NCBI RefSeq assembly: GCF_000337175.1
Contig: NZ_AOIJ01000041.1
Coordinates: 30,559 to 94,558, forward strand
DNA length: 64,000 nt
Direction: 5' to 3'
From: Natrinema gari JCM 14663
GTDB lineage: Archaea; Halobacteriota; Halobacteria; Halobacteriales; Natrialbaceae
Shown piece by piece: positions 7,819 through 16,355 of the stretch. Each line of letters begins with the position of its first letter. Position 1 is the first letter of the stretch. Under the pieces are notes generated by a model. That model had not been told where the DNA came from, ran no database searches, and worked only from the letters and a program-made list of their open reading frames with translations. Position numbers and translations under genes: made by a program.

Positions 7819-9465
7819 ATGGATGTCAACCGGGCAGTGATAGAACGATTGACGAGCAATGGGATCGACACGATGTTCGGTATTCCGGGCAAACAAACGC
7901 TCCCGTTGAACGAAGCGATCGGTGCACGTGACGACATCCGGTTTGTAGTTGCACGCCACGAAACCGCAGTGTCCCACCAAGCGTGGGGATACGCGGAAAC
8001 GAGTGGCACGCCGGCGGCGACGGCTGTCGTCCCCGGACCGGGCGACATGAACGCAATGAACGGGCTGAAAAACGCCCGCAACGACTGTACGCCGCTCATC
8101 CATATCGCCGTCGAGACCGAACCCGAGGTTCGCGGGGGGAGCGGAATTCACGAGACGCCACCGGAGACCTACGATACCGTGGTAAAGGAGAACCTGCTCG
8201 CCGAGCGGCCGGAAAGCACGGCCGCGGTCATCGAGGACGCCATCGCGATCGCCGAAACGCCGCCAAAGGGGCCGGTCCGGATCGGTATCCCGAAAAACTT
8301 CTTGACGATGGACGTCCCCCTGGCGACACCCAGCGAGTACAACCGAGCGTACGTCGAGGGCGTCGCCGAATCGGACATCGAGGCGGCTGCGACGCTGCTG
8401 GCCGAGGCGACGACGCCAGTAATCCTTGCCGGCGGTGGCGTCCGTGCCGCGAACGCGAGCGACTCGCTGCGACGGCTGGCCGACCGACTCGAGGCACCCA
8501 TCGTGACGACGTACAAGGGCAAAGGCGTTCTCCCCGACGATCCCGACGAGTACGTCGCCGGAACGCTCTCCGGCAGTGCGTCCCCCGAACTCCTCGACTG
8601 CCTCGCCACTGCCGACGCCGCGCTGGCGGTCGGGACGGACTTCGACGCGGTCGCGACTCGGACCTGGAGCGTCGAACTGCCCGCGGATCTCGTCCACGTG
8701 ACGCTCGACGCCGACGATCTCGGGAACGGCTACGATCCCACGGTCGGTATCATCGCCGATGCCGGGGTGGCGCTGGCGGAACTCGAGGCCGCGCTCGCGG
8801 ATCGAACGGTCAGTGCTCGCGACGGGACGGGGCGCGCGGCGGCGGTCCGGGAAGCGACGAGCGACCGTCTCGACCCGCTCCGGGATCCGTCGCCACCGCT
8901 GACATCGGTGAGCGCCCTCGAGAGCGTCCGGGACGCCGTTCCACGGGACGCAGTCGTCTCCGTCGACGCCGGCGGGTTTCGCGTCTGGGCGCTCAACGTC
9001 TTCGAGGCCGCCGGGCCACGGTCGTACGTCAATCCGGGGTCGTGGGCGACGATGGGAACCGGGCTGCCGGCGGGGATCGGCGCACAGCTCGCCAATCCCG
9101 ACGACGATGTCGTCGTGCTCACCGGCGACGGCGGGCTCATGATGTGCATCCACGAACTGCACACGGCCGTCGCCGAGAACGTTCCGATTACGGTCGTCGT
9201 GTTCACGAACGAGGACTACGCGATTATCAGCGATCAGGCGAGACGAGACTACGATCTCTCCGACGGCGAGTACAACTGGAGCGACGCGCCGATCTCGTTC
9301 ATGTCGCTCGCGGAGAGTATGGGAATGCGGAGTGAGTACGCCGACGACCCGACCGAGATACGGTCGACGGTCGAGTCCGCAACCGCGGCGGACGAACCGG
9401 TTCTCGTTCAGATTCCCACCGATCCATCGGAGCCACAGGCGAGCGACTGGATGAGTACGGAGTGA
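7819..9465 (+). CDS. Thiamine-diphosphate enzyme, acetolactate synthase-like
   Basis: A 548-residue protein with the three-domain ThDP architecture. The N-terminal PYR domain contains the catalytic glutamate (E48 in RHETAVSHQAWG). The middle domain contains VILAGGGVRAA. The C-terminal PP domain has the ThDP/Mg motif GDGG (about 436-439) through FTNEDYA (about 463). It resembles acetolactate synthase large subunits, benzoylformate decarboxylase and related enzymes, but no small subunit is nearby and TGTPAATAVVPGPG differs from typical IlvB. The substrate is therefore unknown; a 2-oxo acid or aldehyde carboligation/decarboxylation is likely. It is leaderless if CATAAGTA (about 7790) is its TATA box. 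Confidence 0.82.
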   Translation: MDVNRAVIERLTSNGIDTMFGIPGKQTLPLNEAIGARDDIRFVVARHETAVSHQAWGYAETSGTPAATAVVPGPGDMNAMNGLKNARNDCTPLIHIAVETEPEVRGGSGIHETPPETYDTVVKENLLAERPESTAAVIEDAIAIAETPPKGPVRIGIPKNFLTMDVPLATPSEYNRAYVEGVAESDIEAAATLLAEATTPVILAGGGVRAANASDSLRRLADRLEAPIVTTYKGKGVLPDDPDEYVAGTLSGSASPELLDCLATADAALAVGTDFDAVATRTWSVELPADLVHVTLDADDLGNGYDPTVGIIADAGVALAELEAALADRTVSARDGTGRAAAVREATSDRLDPLRDPSPPLTSVSALESVRDAVPRDAVVSVDAGGFRVWALNVFEAAGPRSYVNPGSWATMGTGLPAGIGAQLANPDDDVVVLTGDGGLMMCIHELHTAVAENVPITVVVFTNEDYAIISDQARRDYDLSDGEYNWSDAPISFMSLAESMGMRSEYADDPTEIRSTVESATAADEPVLVQIPTDPSEPQASDWMSTE

Positions 9466-10420
9466 CGATTCCGACACGAGAACCGGCGGATTCGTCGTCG
9501 GACTCCCAGCGTATCGCTCCGCTTCGATTTCAACACCGCCCCACCACAGACCAGTTCCTCTCAAGCGGGTAGGACGGCGGGTCGATCGGGATGGGTCCCG
9601 ATCCCGGATCGACCCCCGACCTCGTGGGACGGAAACGAGTAGACACATCGAACCACACTAGTTGGCATCCGAAGGGAAAGCGGAGGTTCGTGTTCAGCGA
9701 CGTGATGTATCGGTTTCGAATATTGTTTCGATGGGAGAGAGGTAAAACGGTGACCGGGCACGGATGACGGAGCACGATCGGTTGCAAAGGGAGACGCGAC
9801 AGCCGCCTCCCGGCAACAGTCCGACCGCGGTGTACTCGCTGAACCCGTGAGTCGGACCGACGAGCAGCGGAGACGGCGACAGACCGTGGCGGTCTCGAGG
9901 CGGACGGGTAACCGGCTCTTTGAGCATCTTTCCGAACGAAACAGCACGCACTCATACCGTCTCTCACCGACTGCTCGGGACACGCAACGTCGTGGCTAGC
10001 GTGTGCCTGGCGATGCACCACCGTGACCGACGACAGCACTTCATCGATATGCCGGCCGATTTCGACACAGAATACGCGGACATCGGACCGAACCTGAACT
10101 AATATTTTGAGATATGGGTTAATATACCTACCAACATACCTAGTATTAGGAGATCGATCGAAAACGGATTCGACACGACAGCAGGGCGACACAGCCCACT
10201 GGATCCGGGCGAGCCACCGATTACCGAGTCGGCGAAGGTACCGACGAGGATCACCGGGACACGTCGCGAGGGGACAGCGGAACGACGGGTTCCACACGCG
10301 AAGCGTCGCTGGTCGCGATCGAGGGTAGTGGAGCTGGAACGGTCCGTCTGCTTTGGCTCGAACGGCTCGAGCGGCGGTGGCACAAAAAACGACGGCCGCA
10401 GATCCGGGCCGTGAGTCGCC
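9466..10420. other. 955-base stretch without a supported gene
   Basis: The longest open frames (minus strand, up to about 255 residues) are Arg/Ser/Pro-rich and overlap one another, unlike real genes here. An AT-rich patch at about 10100-10155 (GTTAATATACC and CATACCTAGTATTAGG) interrupts high-GC sequence and could hold a promoter or a decayed insertion. I see no hairpin array, tRNA or IS end. Confidence 0.45.
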
Positions 10421-10933
10421 TCACTCGACCAGCGGCGACTCGCTACCGCGGACACTGTCGACGATGACGTCGCCGTCGGGTCGGGATGCGATCCAGAACA
10501 GTTTGTAGGCGTCGATCGACCGTTCGAAGCGCACGTCCGGCGCGGAGCCGACGGCGACGGTTCGGAGCGTCCAGGAGAACACCGCGTCTTCGGCCTTCTC
10601 GCGAGCCTGTGTGTCGGAGAGTTCGGACGGAACGACGAGTACGTCGTCGATCGTTCTCGTGATGGTTTCCGGCATCACGTCGGCACGGACGGCGAGCCGG
10701 CGGGAGCGGTCGACGCTGACCACGTATTCCAGCTCGCGGTCCGCGATCATCGGTCGCTCGAGCGTCGCAACGGCGTCGTAGAGACGGTACGGGTACGCGA
10801 TCGCGCCGACGCGGCCGGTCGACTCGACATCCGTGCGCGACACCGCCGGTTCGATGACGGTCAGTGTCGTCCGCTGACTGGACTCCTCGGTGATCGTGGC
10901 GGATTCGCGCGGCCGTCGACTCGTCTCGCTCAT
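10421..10933 (-). CDS. Conserved-looking hypothetical protein, last gene of the symporter operon
   Basis: A 170-residue acidic soluble protein with no membrane segment and no motif I recognise. Its ATG (10933) directly follows the TAA of the upstream PutP-type symporter with no gap, so the genes are almost certainly cotranscribed and translationally coupled. The N-terminal 20 residues are Ser/Thr-rich and probably disordered. The body (about 45-165) has regularly spaced hydrophobics, with SYVVSVDR-like and DVVVPSELSD-like strands. A role in transporter regulation or substrate handling is only a guess from position. Confidence 0.75.
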   Translation of the reverse strand: MSETSRRPRESATITEESSQRTTLTVIEPAVSRTDVESTGRVGAIAYPYRLYDAVATLERPMIADRELEYVVSVDRSRRLAVRADVMPETITRTIDDVLVVPSELSDTQAREKAEDAVFSWTLRTVAVGSAPDVRFERSIDAYKLFWIASRPDGDVIVDSVRGSESPLVE

Positions 10934-12622
10934 TTATTCGTCACCCGTGTCCCAGTAGTCGCTGGCCGTCACGTGTGCGCGAATGTTGTCCGTTTCCGTG
11001 ACGGCTTTCGGTTCGACATCGCGACCGCCGTCGGTCACGTAGTCGGGCGTTCCGGTCGGCTCGTCGCCGCTCGAGACGGCCGAGAGCGGCTTATTGAACG
11101 ACTTGAAGTGATCCGCGACACCCTCCGGCGGCGTCGTCAGCAGCGAGACGACGATGAGCGTCGCCGTCGAGAGGATGAACGCGGGGAAGAGCCCGTAGAC
11201 GCCGACCAGTCCGGTGAGGAACGCCGACCCCTCGACTGCCCCCATGAGTCCGAGGACCTCGAGAAGGGTCGACAGCTGAATCCACAGGACCATGGTCAGG
11301 GTGCCGACGATCATACTCGCGACCGAGCCCGTCGCAGTGACCCGTTTCCACCACAGCGACGCGATGAGCGTTGGCCCGATCGCCGCGCCGAGGCCGCCCC
11401 ACGCGTAGTCGAGCACGAGCGTGTAGATCGGCGTGTTCTGTGCGACGAAGGCGAACGCGACGCTCGCCGCGCCGAGTCCGAGCGTGACGTATTGGGAGTA
11501 GCGAACGAGCGTCTCCTGGCTCGCGTCCGGGTTGACGTAGCCGTGGTAGACGTCCTCCACGATGGCGCTCGTTGCGACGAGCAGCTGTGAGTCGGCACTG
11601 GACATCATCGCGGCGAGGGCGGCCGCCAGGATGATCCCCGCGATCGCACCGGGGAAGAACTCGAGCGTGAGCAACGGCATGACGTTGTTCGGATCCTCGA
11701 TCCCGCCCTGACCGAAGACGACCAGCGCGTACAGCCCGACGAAGCCGGCACCGATGTAGGCGACGAACATGAACAACTGCGCGACGAGTGCCGCGAGACG
11801 AATGTTCTCGACCTCGTCGATTCCCATGAACCGGACCATCACGTGCGGGTTTCCGGGGATCCCGAGCCCGATGGCGGCGTAGCTGATGATCCCGAAGACG
11901 GCGGCCCAGCCGGTCATCCCGGCCGTGACGCTCGTGTACGAACTGCCGACGGACTCGAGTTCGCCGAACGGGAGCCCGTAGTTGGTAAACGCGATGATCG
12001 GCAGGATGATAAACGCGATCAGGATGATCGCCCCCTGGACGTAGTCGGACCACGCGACGGCGAAGTAGCCCCCGAGCATCGTGTACCCGACGACGATGAC
12101 CCCGCCGACGAGGATGCCGACCAGCGACGAAACGCCGGTGAGCACCTCCAGTAGCGTCCCGGCGGCGACGATCTGTGCGCCCACGTATCCGCCCTCGAAG
12201 ATCATCAGGACGATCGCGGAGACGCCTTTGACGTAGCCGGTGTCGTCCTGCAGTCGTGTCTCGAAGAAGGTCGGTAGCGTGACCGCTTTCACGATTTCCG
12301 TGTATTTCCGGAGGCGCTTTGCGATCCCGGCCCACGCGAACAGGTCGGCGGGGATCATTCCGAGCCCATTGTAGAAGGCCATCACACCGGTTCCGAACGC
12401 GTCGCTCGGGACACCGAGCGTGAGCCACCCGCTCATCTCGGAGGCGCGTTCGGAAAAGCCCGTGACGACCGGGCCGATGCTGCGCCCGCCGATGACGTAG
12501 TCGTCGACGGAATCCATGAGTCGAGAGGAGTACAGCCCGATGCCGAGCAGCACGAGGAGATAGATCGCGAACGTCCCGAGCACCCAGACACCGGCCGACC
12601 CGGCGAGTCCCTCACTGGCCAT
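10934..12622 (-). CDS. putP: Sodium/solute symporter, PutP (proline) type
   Basis: A 562-residue member of the SSS family with the 13-helix pattern. PutP landmarks are SERASEMSGWLTLG (Na+-site helix 2), the VVGYTMLGGYFAVAWSDYVQG helix region, and the TM9 Na2 site AALAAMMSSADSQLL followed by EDVYHGY, which match Na+/proline symporters better than pantothenate or sugar members. The C-terminal 60 residues are a soluble acidic tail. Its start overlaps the end of a 47-residue membrane protein, and its TAA abuts the next ATG, so three genes form one operon. Proline dehydrogenase lies just upstream on the same strand, which supports proline uptake for catabolism. Confidence 0.92.
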   Translation of the reverse strand: MASEGLAGSAGVWVLGTFAIYLLVLLGIGLYSSRLMDSVDDYVIGGRSIGPVVTGFSERASEMSGWLTLGVPSDAFGTGVMAFYNGLGMIPADLFAWAGIAKRLRKYTEIVKAVTLPTFFETRLQDDTGYVKGVSAIVLMIFEGGYVGAQIVAAGTLLEVLTGVSSLVGILVGGVIVVGYTMLGGYFAVAWSDYVQGAIILIAFIILPIIAFTNYGLPFGELESVGSSYTSVTAGMTGWAAVFGIISYAAIGLGIPGNPHVMVRFMGIDEVENIRLAALVAQLFMFVAYIGAGFVGLYALVVFGQGGIEDPNNVMPLLTLEFFPGAIAGIILAAALAAMMSSADSQLLVATSAIVEDVYHGYVNPDASQETLVRYSQYVTLGLGAASVAFAFVAQNTPIYTLVLDYAWGGLGAAIGPTLIASLWWKRVTATGSVASMIVGTLTMVLWIQLSTLLEVLGLMGAVEGSAFLTGLVGVYGLFPAFILSTATLIVVSLLTTPPEGVADHFKSFNKPLSAVSSGDEPTGTPDYVTDGGRDVEPKAVTETDNIRAHVTASDYWDTGDE

Positions 12623-12755
12623 GTTCTGCCTCCTGGTACCGGTCGCGTAGCTTGTCCTCGCGTTTCCCTTCCCACACGTAGTAGACGCCGAGCATCACGA
12701 GATACACGACGAACGGCCCGAATAACCAGACCAAGTTAATGTTACTCTCAACCAT
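12612..12755 (-). CDS. 47-residue symporter accessory membrane protein
   Basis: A short ORF starting at the ATG at 12755: MVESNINLVW, then a single hydrophobic helix (about residues 9-28, ending VYYVWEG), then a charged tail KREDKLRDRYQEAEHGQ. Its TGA lies 11 bases inside the putP reading frame, so the two are translationally coupled. Several SSS symporters are known to be encoded with a tiny one- or two-helix subunit just upstream; this fits that arrangement by position and topology. A TATA box at 12778-12791 is correctly placed for this gene, which makes it the first gene of the operon. Confidence 0.75.
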   Translation of the reverse strand: MVESNINLVWLFGPFVVYLVMLGVYYVWEGKREDKLRDRYQEAEHGQ

Positions 12756-12777
12756 GGTCCCGTGTGTTCACTACCCA

Positions 12778-12791
12778 TGCATAAATATATC
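12778..12791 (-). promoter_or_regulatory. TATA box of the accessory-putP operon
   Basis: On the minus strand this reads CGATATATTTATG, centred about 30 bases upstream of the ATG at 12755. That spacing is typical of leaderless haloarchaeal transcripts. Confidence 0.65.
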
Positions 12792-12944
12792 GGTCCGTCA
12801 CCTACCCGACCATGGATCGGCGCGACGACGGAATCGAGACCGGACAGCGGCTACCGCGGCGGAGCGAGAGCTATGGGGATCGTTGCGGGCAGAAAAGAGG
12901 ACGTGACTCGGGTCAGGGAACGGGGTCGTCTGTCAGCCGATCGC

Positions 12945-13784
12945 TCACACGCCGAGGACGGCGCGAGCCGCGAACAAGGCGTTCTCCTTTCGTTCGCGGA
13001 CCCGGCGGTAGAAGTACTGCATCCATTTGTCGCCGTAGGGAACGTACTGATTGACCTCGTATCCCTTTGCCGCGAGTTCGCGCTGAGCGTCCTCGCGAAC
13101 GCCCATCAACATCTGAATCTCGAACGGCGTCCCGTACTCCTGATGGAGGTCGACTGCAGTTCTGAGCATCGCCGGATCGTGACTCCCGACCGCGACGCCC
13201 TGGTCAAACTCGCGGAACAGGAACTCGAGGTACTCTTCGTACGCGTCGTCGACGGCCGACTTCGAATCGAGAGCGATCGATGACGGTTCGTCGTACGCAC
13301 CCTTCACCAATCGAACCGCAGCGGGGACATCGGCGAGCCGAGCGAGATCATCGCGCGTCCGCGTGATGTTCGCCTGAATGGCGACGCCGACGCCGTTGGG
13401 ATGGTCGCGTGCCGTCGCTTCGACGGCATCCAGTGTCGTGTCGGTCGTCGTGTGATCTTCCATATCACACCAGACGAACACGTCGTTGGCCGCCGCGGCC
13501 TCGACGATCTGTTCGAAGTTGCTCGTGAAAACGTCGGGACCGACGTCGATTCCGATCTGGGACGGCTTGACCGAGAGACACCCGTTCAGGTCTCGAACGG
13601 CCAGTTGGGAGGCGAGATGGCAGTATTCCTCGGTATCCTCGGCTGCGGGTCCGGGCTCGTGGTAGTGCTCGCCGAGAAGGTTCAAGATACCGCCTATGCC
13701 CGCTTCGTTACACTCCGAAACGTGAGCCAGCGCACCGGATGCGGATGTCCCGGCGACGAATTGGCTAGCGATCGGGGGGATCAT
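12945..13784 (-). CDS. Proline dehydrogenase (single-domain PRODH)
   Basis: A 279-residue FAD-dependent proline dehydrogenase, the stand-alone TIM-barrel form rather than the PutA fusion. It oxidises L-proline to delta-1-pyrroline-5-carboxylate and passes electrons to the respiratory chain. Landmarks are FVWCDMEDHT, RLVKGAYDEPSS (FAD/substrate loop), GSHDPAMLR, IQMLMGVRED and the C-terminal YGDKWMQYFYRRVRERKEN, whose double Arg binds the proline carboxylate. I chose the ATG at 13784 (MIPPIASQ) over one 18 codons upstream because PRODH homologues begin close to this point. It lies between putP and an HTH_10 regulator on the same strand; the product can be oxidised by the ALDH at 3918-5450. Confidence 0.92.
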   Translation of the reverse strand: MIPPIASQFVAGTSASGALAHVSECNEAGIGGILNLLGEHYHEPGPAAEDTEEYCHLASQLAVRDLNGCLSVKPSQIGIDVGPDVFTSNFEQIVEAAAANDVFVWCDMEDHTTTDTTLDAVEATARDHPNGVGVAIQANITRTRDDLARLADVPAAVRLVKGAYDEPSSIALDSKSAVDDAYEEYLEFLFREFDQGVAVGSHDPAMLRTAVDLHQEYGTPFEIQMLMGVREDAQRELAAKGYEVNQYVPYGDKWMQYFYRRVRERKENALFAARAVLGV

Positions 13785-13853
13785 ACCGAACCGCTCGGAC
13801 CGCACCCACCTAAGTTGATACCCGACCACAAGATTCACCGCCTCCGGTGTGAA

Positions 13854-14591
13854 TTAATCCAGCTCCCCGTCGGGATTGAGCAATTTCGCTTCGGCGGTCC
13901 GGAGGTGCTCGAGCAGCGTCGTCTTCGAGACGCCGAGTTCCGCCGCGAGTTCGCGCGTGCTGGTCTCGCGAGGCCATGCGTAGTAGTTCCGTTCGCAGGC
14001 GAGATCGAACGCGGCGCGCTGACGCGGCGTGAGACGGTCGGTCCGATCGAACCGCTCGGTGGAATCGGCGTCAGCCGGAGCGATCCTGCTGATCGAAATC
14101 TCGGCGTCGGTCTCGGCGCGAATGGTGTCCAGTCGGTCCCGAACCTCGACGCGATCGCCGGCGACGAACACCGGCCAGTGTTCGGCCCCGGCTTCGACGC
14201 GTACCGACGCGTCGTGAATGAATTCGTGCGAGACGAGCGTGTCGCTGATACTGTGTTCGGGATCGTAATCGACGAACAGTTCGCGGGTCACGTTTCCGGG
14301 AGTCGGTGCCGTACCGGTCGTCCGCTGTCCGAGCTCGACCGTCGAGTATGTCAGCGGCGAGTCGTCCACGAACGCGACGAACTCGTCGAGTCGGGCCGTC
14401 GTGTCGGCGTAGACGGTAAAGTGCCCTTTGACCGTCTCATCGAGCGTTCGGTGGACGGTGTGAACGAGGAGTCCGGCGTCGACGGCCTCGGTCGCCTGCA
14501 GGCCCCAACAGTCGGGATGCCAGATCTCGAGGGTGAGTCGCGTGCCCGCTGTCGCCCCTGTCGTGGTCGTCGTCGAGTTCGTGCTACTCAT
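13854..14591 (-). CDS. HTH_10 (bacterioopsin activator-like) regulator
   Basis: A 245-residue protein. The C-terminal 55 residues are an HTH_10 domain: LTPRQRAAFDLACERNYY, PRETSTRELAAELGVSK and LLEHLRTAEAKLL. The N-terminal 180 residues are the variable sensor region typical of this haloarchaeal family. The gene lies 70 bases upstream of proline dehydrogenase on the same strand. A proline-responsive activator is plausible because halophilic proline operons are often paired with such regulators, but nothing in the sequence shows the ligand. Two further HTH_10 proteins occur in this window at 41404-42054 and 53944-54630. Confidence 0.9.
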   Translation of the reverse strand: MSSTNSTTTTTGATAGTRLTLEIWHPDCWGLQATEAVDAGLLVHTVHRTLDETVKGHFTVYADTTARLDEFVAFVDDSPLTYSTVELGQRTTGTAPTPGNVTRELFVDYDPEHSISDTLVSHEFIHDASVRVEAGAEHWPVFVAGDRVEVRDRLDTIRAETDAEISISRIAPADADSTERFDRTDRLTPRQRAAFDLACERNYYAWPRETSTRELAAELGVSKTTLLEHLRTAEAKLLNPDGELD

Positions 14592-14786
14592 ACGTGGGCT
14601 CTGAATACTCGTTCTCCCGTGGGGCGCATAAGCATACTGAAGATCACCACCGCGTCCGAACGGGCGCCGTGGCGTGTCACGTTCGTCGCCGAACCGGTCG
14701 CGGCAGCCACGAGGAGGACGTCCTCGAGTCCAACGAACTCACACGAAACGAGGGGACGAACGGCCGTGTCGACTGCGACGAACGAT

Positions 14787-14864
14787 AGTAGCAACTGAAC
14801 GTCAGTGCATACCTGATCGCACGACAGCGTTGCGAGCAGTGTGTACATCGTTTCAATTGCTACT
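14787..14864 (+). repeat. 78-bp MITE-like repeat, copy A
   Basis: It starts AGTAGCAACTGAA and ends TTTCAATTGCTACT, giving about 10-bp terminal inverted repeats (ATAGTAGCAA when two flanking bases are included). A central GATCGCA/TGCGAGC stem lies inside, so the whole element folds as one long imperfect hairpin. Copies B (16124) and C (45388) are nearly identical and in the same orientation. It encodes no protein. Confidence 0.85.
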
Positions 14865-14913
14865 CTAGACATCGGACCGTTGCCGGACGGCCACGAGAGT
14901 AATACCGATCGCG

Positions 14914-15020
14914 TTCCGAATGCGTGAACTACCCACATCCATGAGTGATTCATTCACGCGCGATACCGTATATCCGACCGACGCAACCGATGTCTTTCCA
15001 GTTGTTCACGCATTTCGAAC
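14914..15020. promoter_or_regulatory. Paired 17-bp motif upstream of the second IclR gene
   Basis: GTTCACGCATTTCGAAC lies at 15004-15020. Its near-complement lies at 14914-14930, matching at all but a few positions. A third copy is at 15189-15205. The motif has GTTC/GAAC arms, so it looks like a palindromic operator. Confidence 0.5.
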
Positions 15021-15188
15021 GACATGCGATCGACCGGCCGTCTGAGGAGCCGATAACAGCGTCCCTCTGTCTGAGATAATACTGCTGACATTTTTGTTTC
15101 ATATACTGGATTATATATGGATCGTTCAGTACAAACGCCATGAAAATTATGATAGATCTGTGAGACGCCGAATTTCGTTCTCGAGGGC

Positions 15189-15205
15189 GTTCACACATTC
15201 CGAAC
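15189..15205 (+). promoter_or_regulatory. 17-bp motif abutting the TATA box of the second IclR gene
   Basis: GTTCACACATTCCGAAC (arms GTTC and GAAC around 9 bases) ends exactly where the TATA-like CGCTTATACG (15205-15213) begins. That places it at the expected BRE/upstream edge of a leaderless promoter for the ATG at 15238. Autoregulation by the IclR protein is the simplest reading. Confidence 0.55.
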
Positions 15206-15237
15206 GCTTATACGCCAGTGGTGCCACGGTTCGAACC

Positions 15238-16017
15238 ATGACGGACGACGGCCCTCGCCCGGTCAAGACAACCAAAACGTCGCTCGCGCTCGCTCGAGCG
15301 GTTCGTGACAGCGGCGGGGCGACGTTGAGCGACTTGGCCGACCGCCTCGATCTGGCCAAGAGTACCGTACACAACCACCTGCATACACTGGTCGATGAGG
15401 GCTTTCTCGTTCGGGATGGCGACACCTATCACGTCGGGCTTCAGTTTCTCCCGTTTAGCGAACACGCACGCAACCGGAATCCGCTGTACTCGACGGCCCG
15501 CCAGCGGGTCTACAGCCTCGCCGAGGAGACGGGCAACGAAGCCGATTTCATCGTCGAGGAGAACGGCCGCGCGTACACGCTCGAGTATGCAATCGGCGAA
15601 TCGACGGCCCGTGGGCTTTCGGAATCGAGTCCGTTCCGTGCGGGCAACCGTTTTCACATGCACAACTGCGCCTCGGGGAAGGCCATGCTCGCGTTGCTGT
15701 CCGACGAACGCGTTCGAGAAATACTCGATCGCTGGGGGCTCCCGGCGACGACCGCCCACACCATAACCGACGAGGCGACGCTGTTCGACGAACTCGAGAC
15801 GATCCGCCGACAGGGATACGCGACGAACGACGAGGAACTGATCGACGGCTATCGGTCCATCGGCGCAGCGGTAACAGGGCCCGACGATGCCGTCGTCGGT
15901 GCGTTCTCCGTCGGTGGACCGGCGTATCGTCTGGCCATCGACGACTCATCGACTCGGGAAATCGCACAGCTACTGCTGGACGAGATCGACGCGCTTGAGT
16001 CGGAACTCCCGGTCTGA
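15238..16017 (+). CDS. IclR-family transcription regulator (second copy)
   Basis: A 259-residue protein with an N-terminal winged helix (about 10-70: LALARAVRDSGG, LDLAKSTVHNHLHTL, GDTYHVGLQFLPF) and an IclR ligand domain (NCASGKAMLALLSDER, then SIGAAVTGPDDAVVGAFSVGGPAYRL). I start it at the ATG at 15238 (MTDDGPRP), about 28 bases after a TATA box; the in-frame extension upstream lies in AT-rich promoter DNA. The gene stands alone, with no adjacent target on the same strand within 300 bases. It is bracketed by two directly repeated 78-bp elements (14787-14864 and 16124-16201), which suggests recent rearrangement around it. The ligand is unknown. Confidence 0.9.
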   Translation: MTDDGPRPVKTTKTSLALARAVRDSGGATLSDLADRLDLAKSTVHNHLHTLVDEGFLVRDGDTYHVGLQFLPFSEHARNRNPLYSTARQRVYSLAEETGNEADFIVEENGRAYTLEYAIGESTARGLSESSPFRAGNRFHMHNCASGKAMLALLSDERVREILDRWGLPATTAHTITDEATLFDELETIRRQGYATNDEELIDGYRSIGAAVTGPDDAVVGAFSVGGPAYRLAIDDSSTREIAQLLLDEIDALESELPV

Positions 16018-16355
16018 TTACTGCCATAGGATTGTAATTCGCTCGCGGCGTGATCGCAACCGCGTCGACGGTACCGTTGGGACGACGGCCGCAGCGAGGG
16101 TCGCTGCATGCATTCACGGCTATAGTAGCAACTGAACGTCAGTGCACACCTGATCGCACGACAGCGTTGCGATCAGTGTGTACATCGTTTCCATTGCTAC
16201 TATCGGTCGAGAGCCGGACCGGCTCGAATGGGTGTCTCGGGTCAGGCGATCGAATCGCCTCGGAGACCGGGCATCGTCCAGAACCGCTCGAGTCACCAGC
16301 AGCCCTACCCCGGCAATATTATCACTTTCAGATACTGTTTCCCGTTTGGAAAGGT
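16018..16355. other. Intergenic stretch containing repeat B
   Basis: Apart from the 78-bp repeat I find no gene. Overlapping short frames on both strands translate the repeat itself and are not proteins. An AT-rich patch (about 16316-16336, AATATTATCACTTTCAG) may be the promoter of the next ORF. Confidence 0.5.
16124..16201 (+). repeat. 78-bp MITE-like repeat, copy B
   Basis: Same ends and length as copy A, with only a few substitutions; the inner stem is perfect here (GATCGCA and TGCGATC). Terminal repeats extend to ATAGTAGCA...TGCTACTAT. It lies about 106 bases after the IclR stop codon. Confidence 0.85.

Noticed and set aside
9530..10297. Minus-strand frame of about 255 residues in the 9.5-10.4 kb gap
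   Set aside because: Arg/Pro/Ser/Cys-rich composition typical of antisense frames in GC-rich DNA; overlaps other equally long frames.
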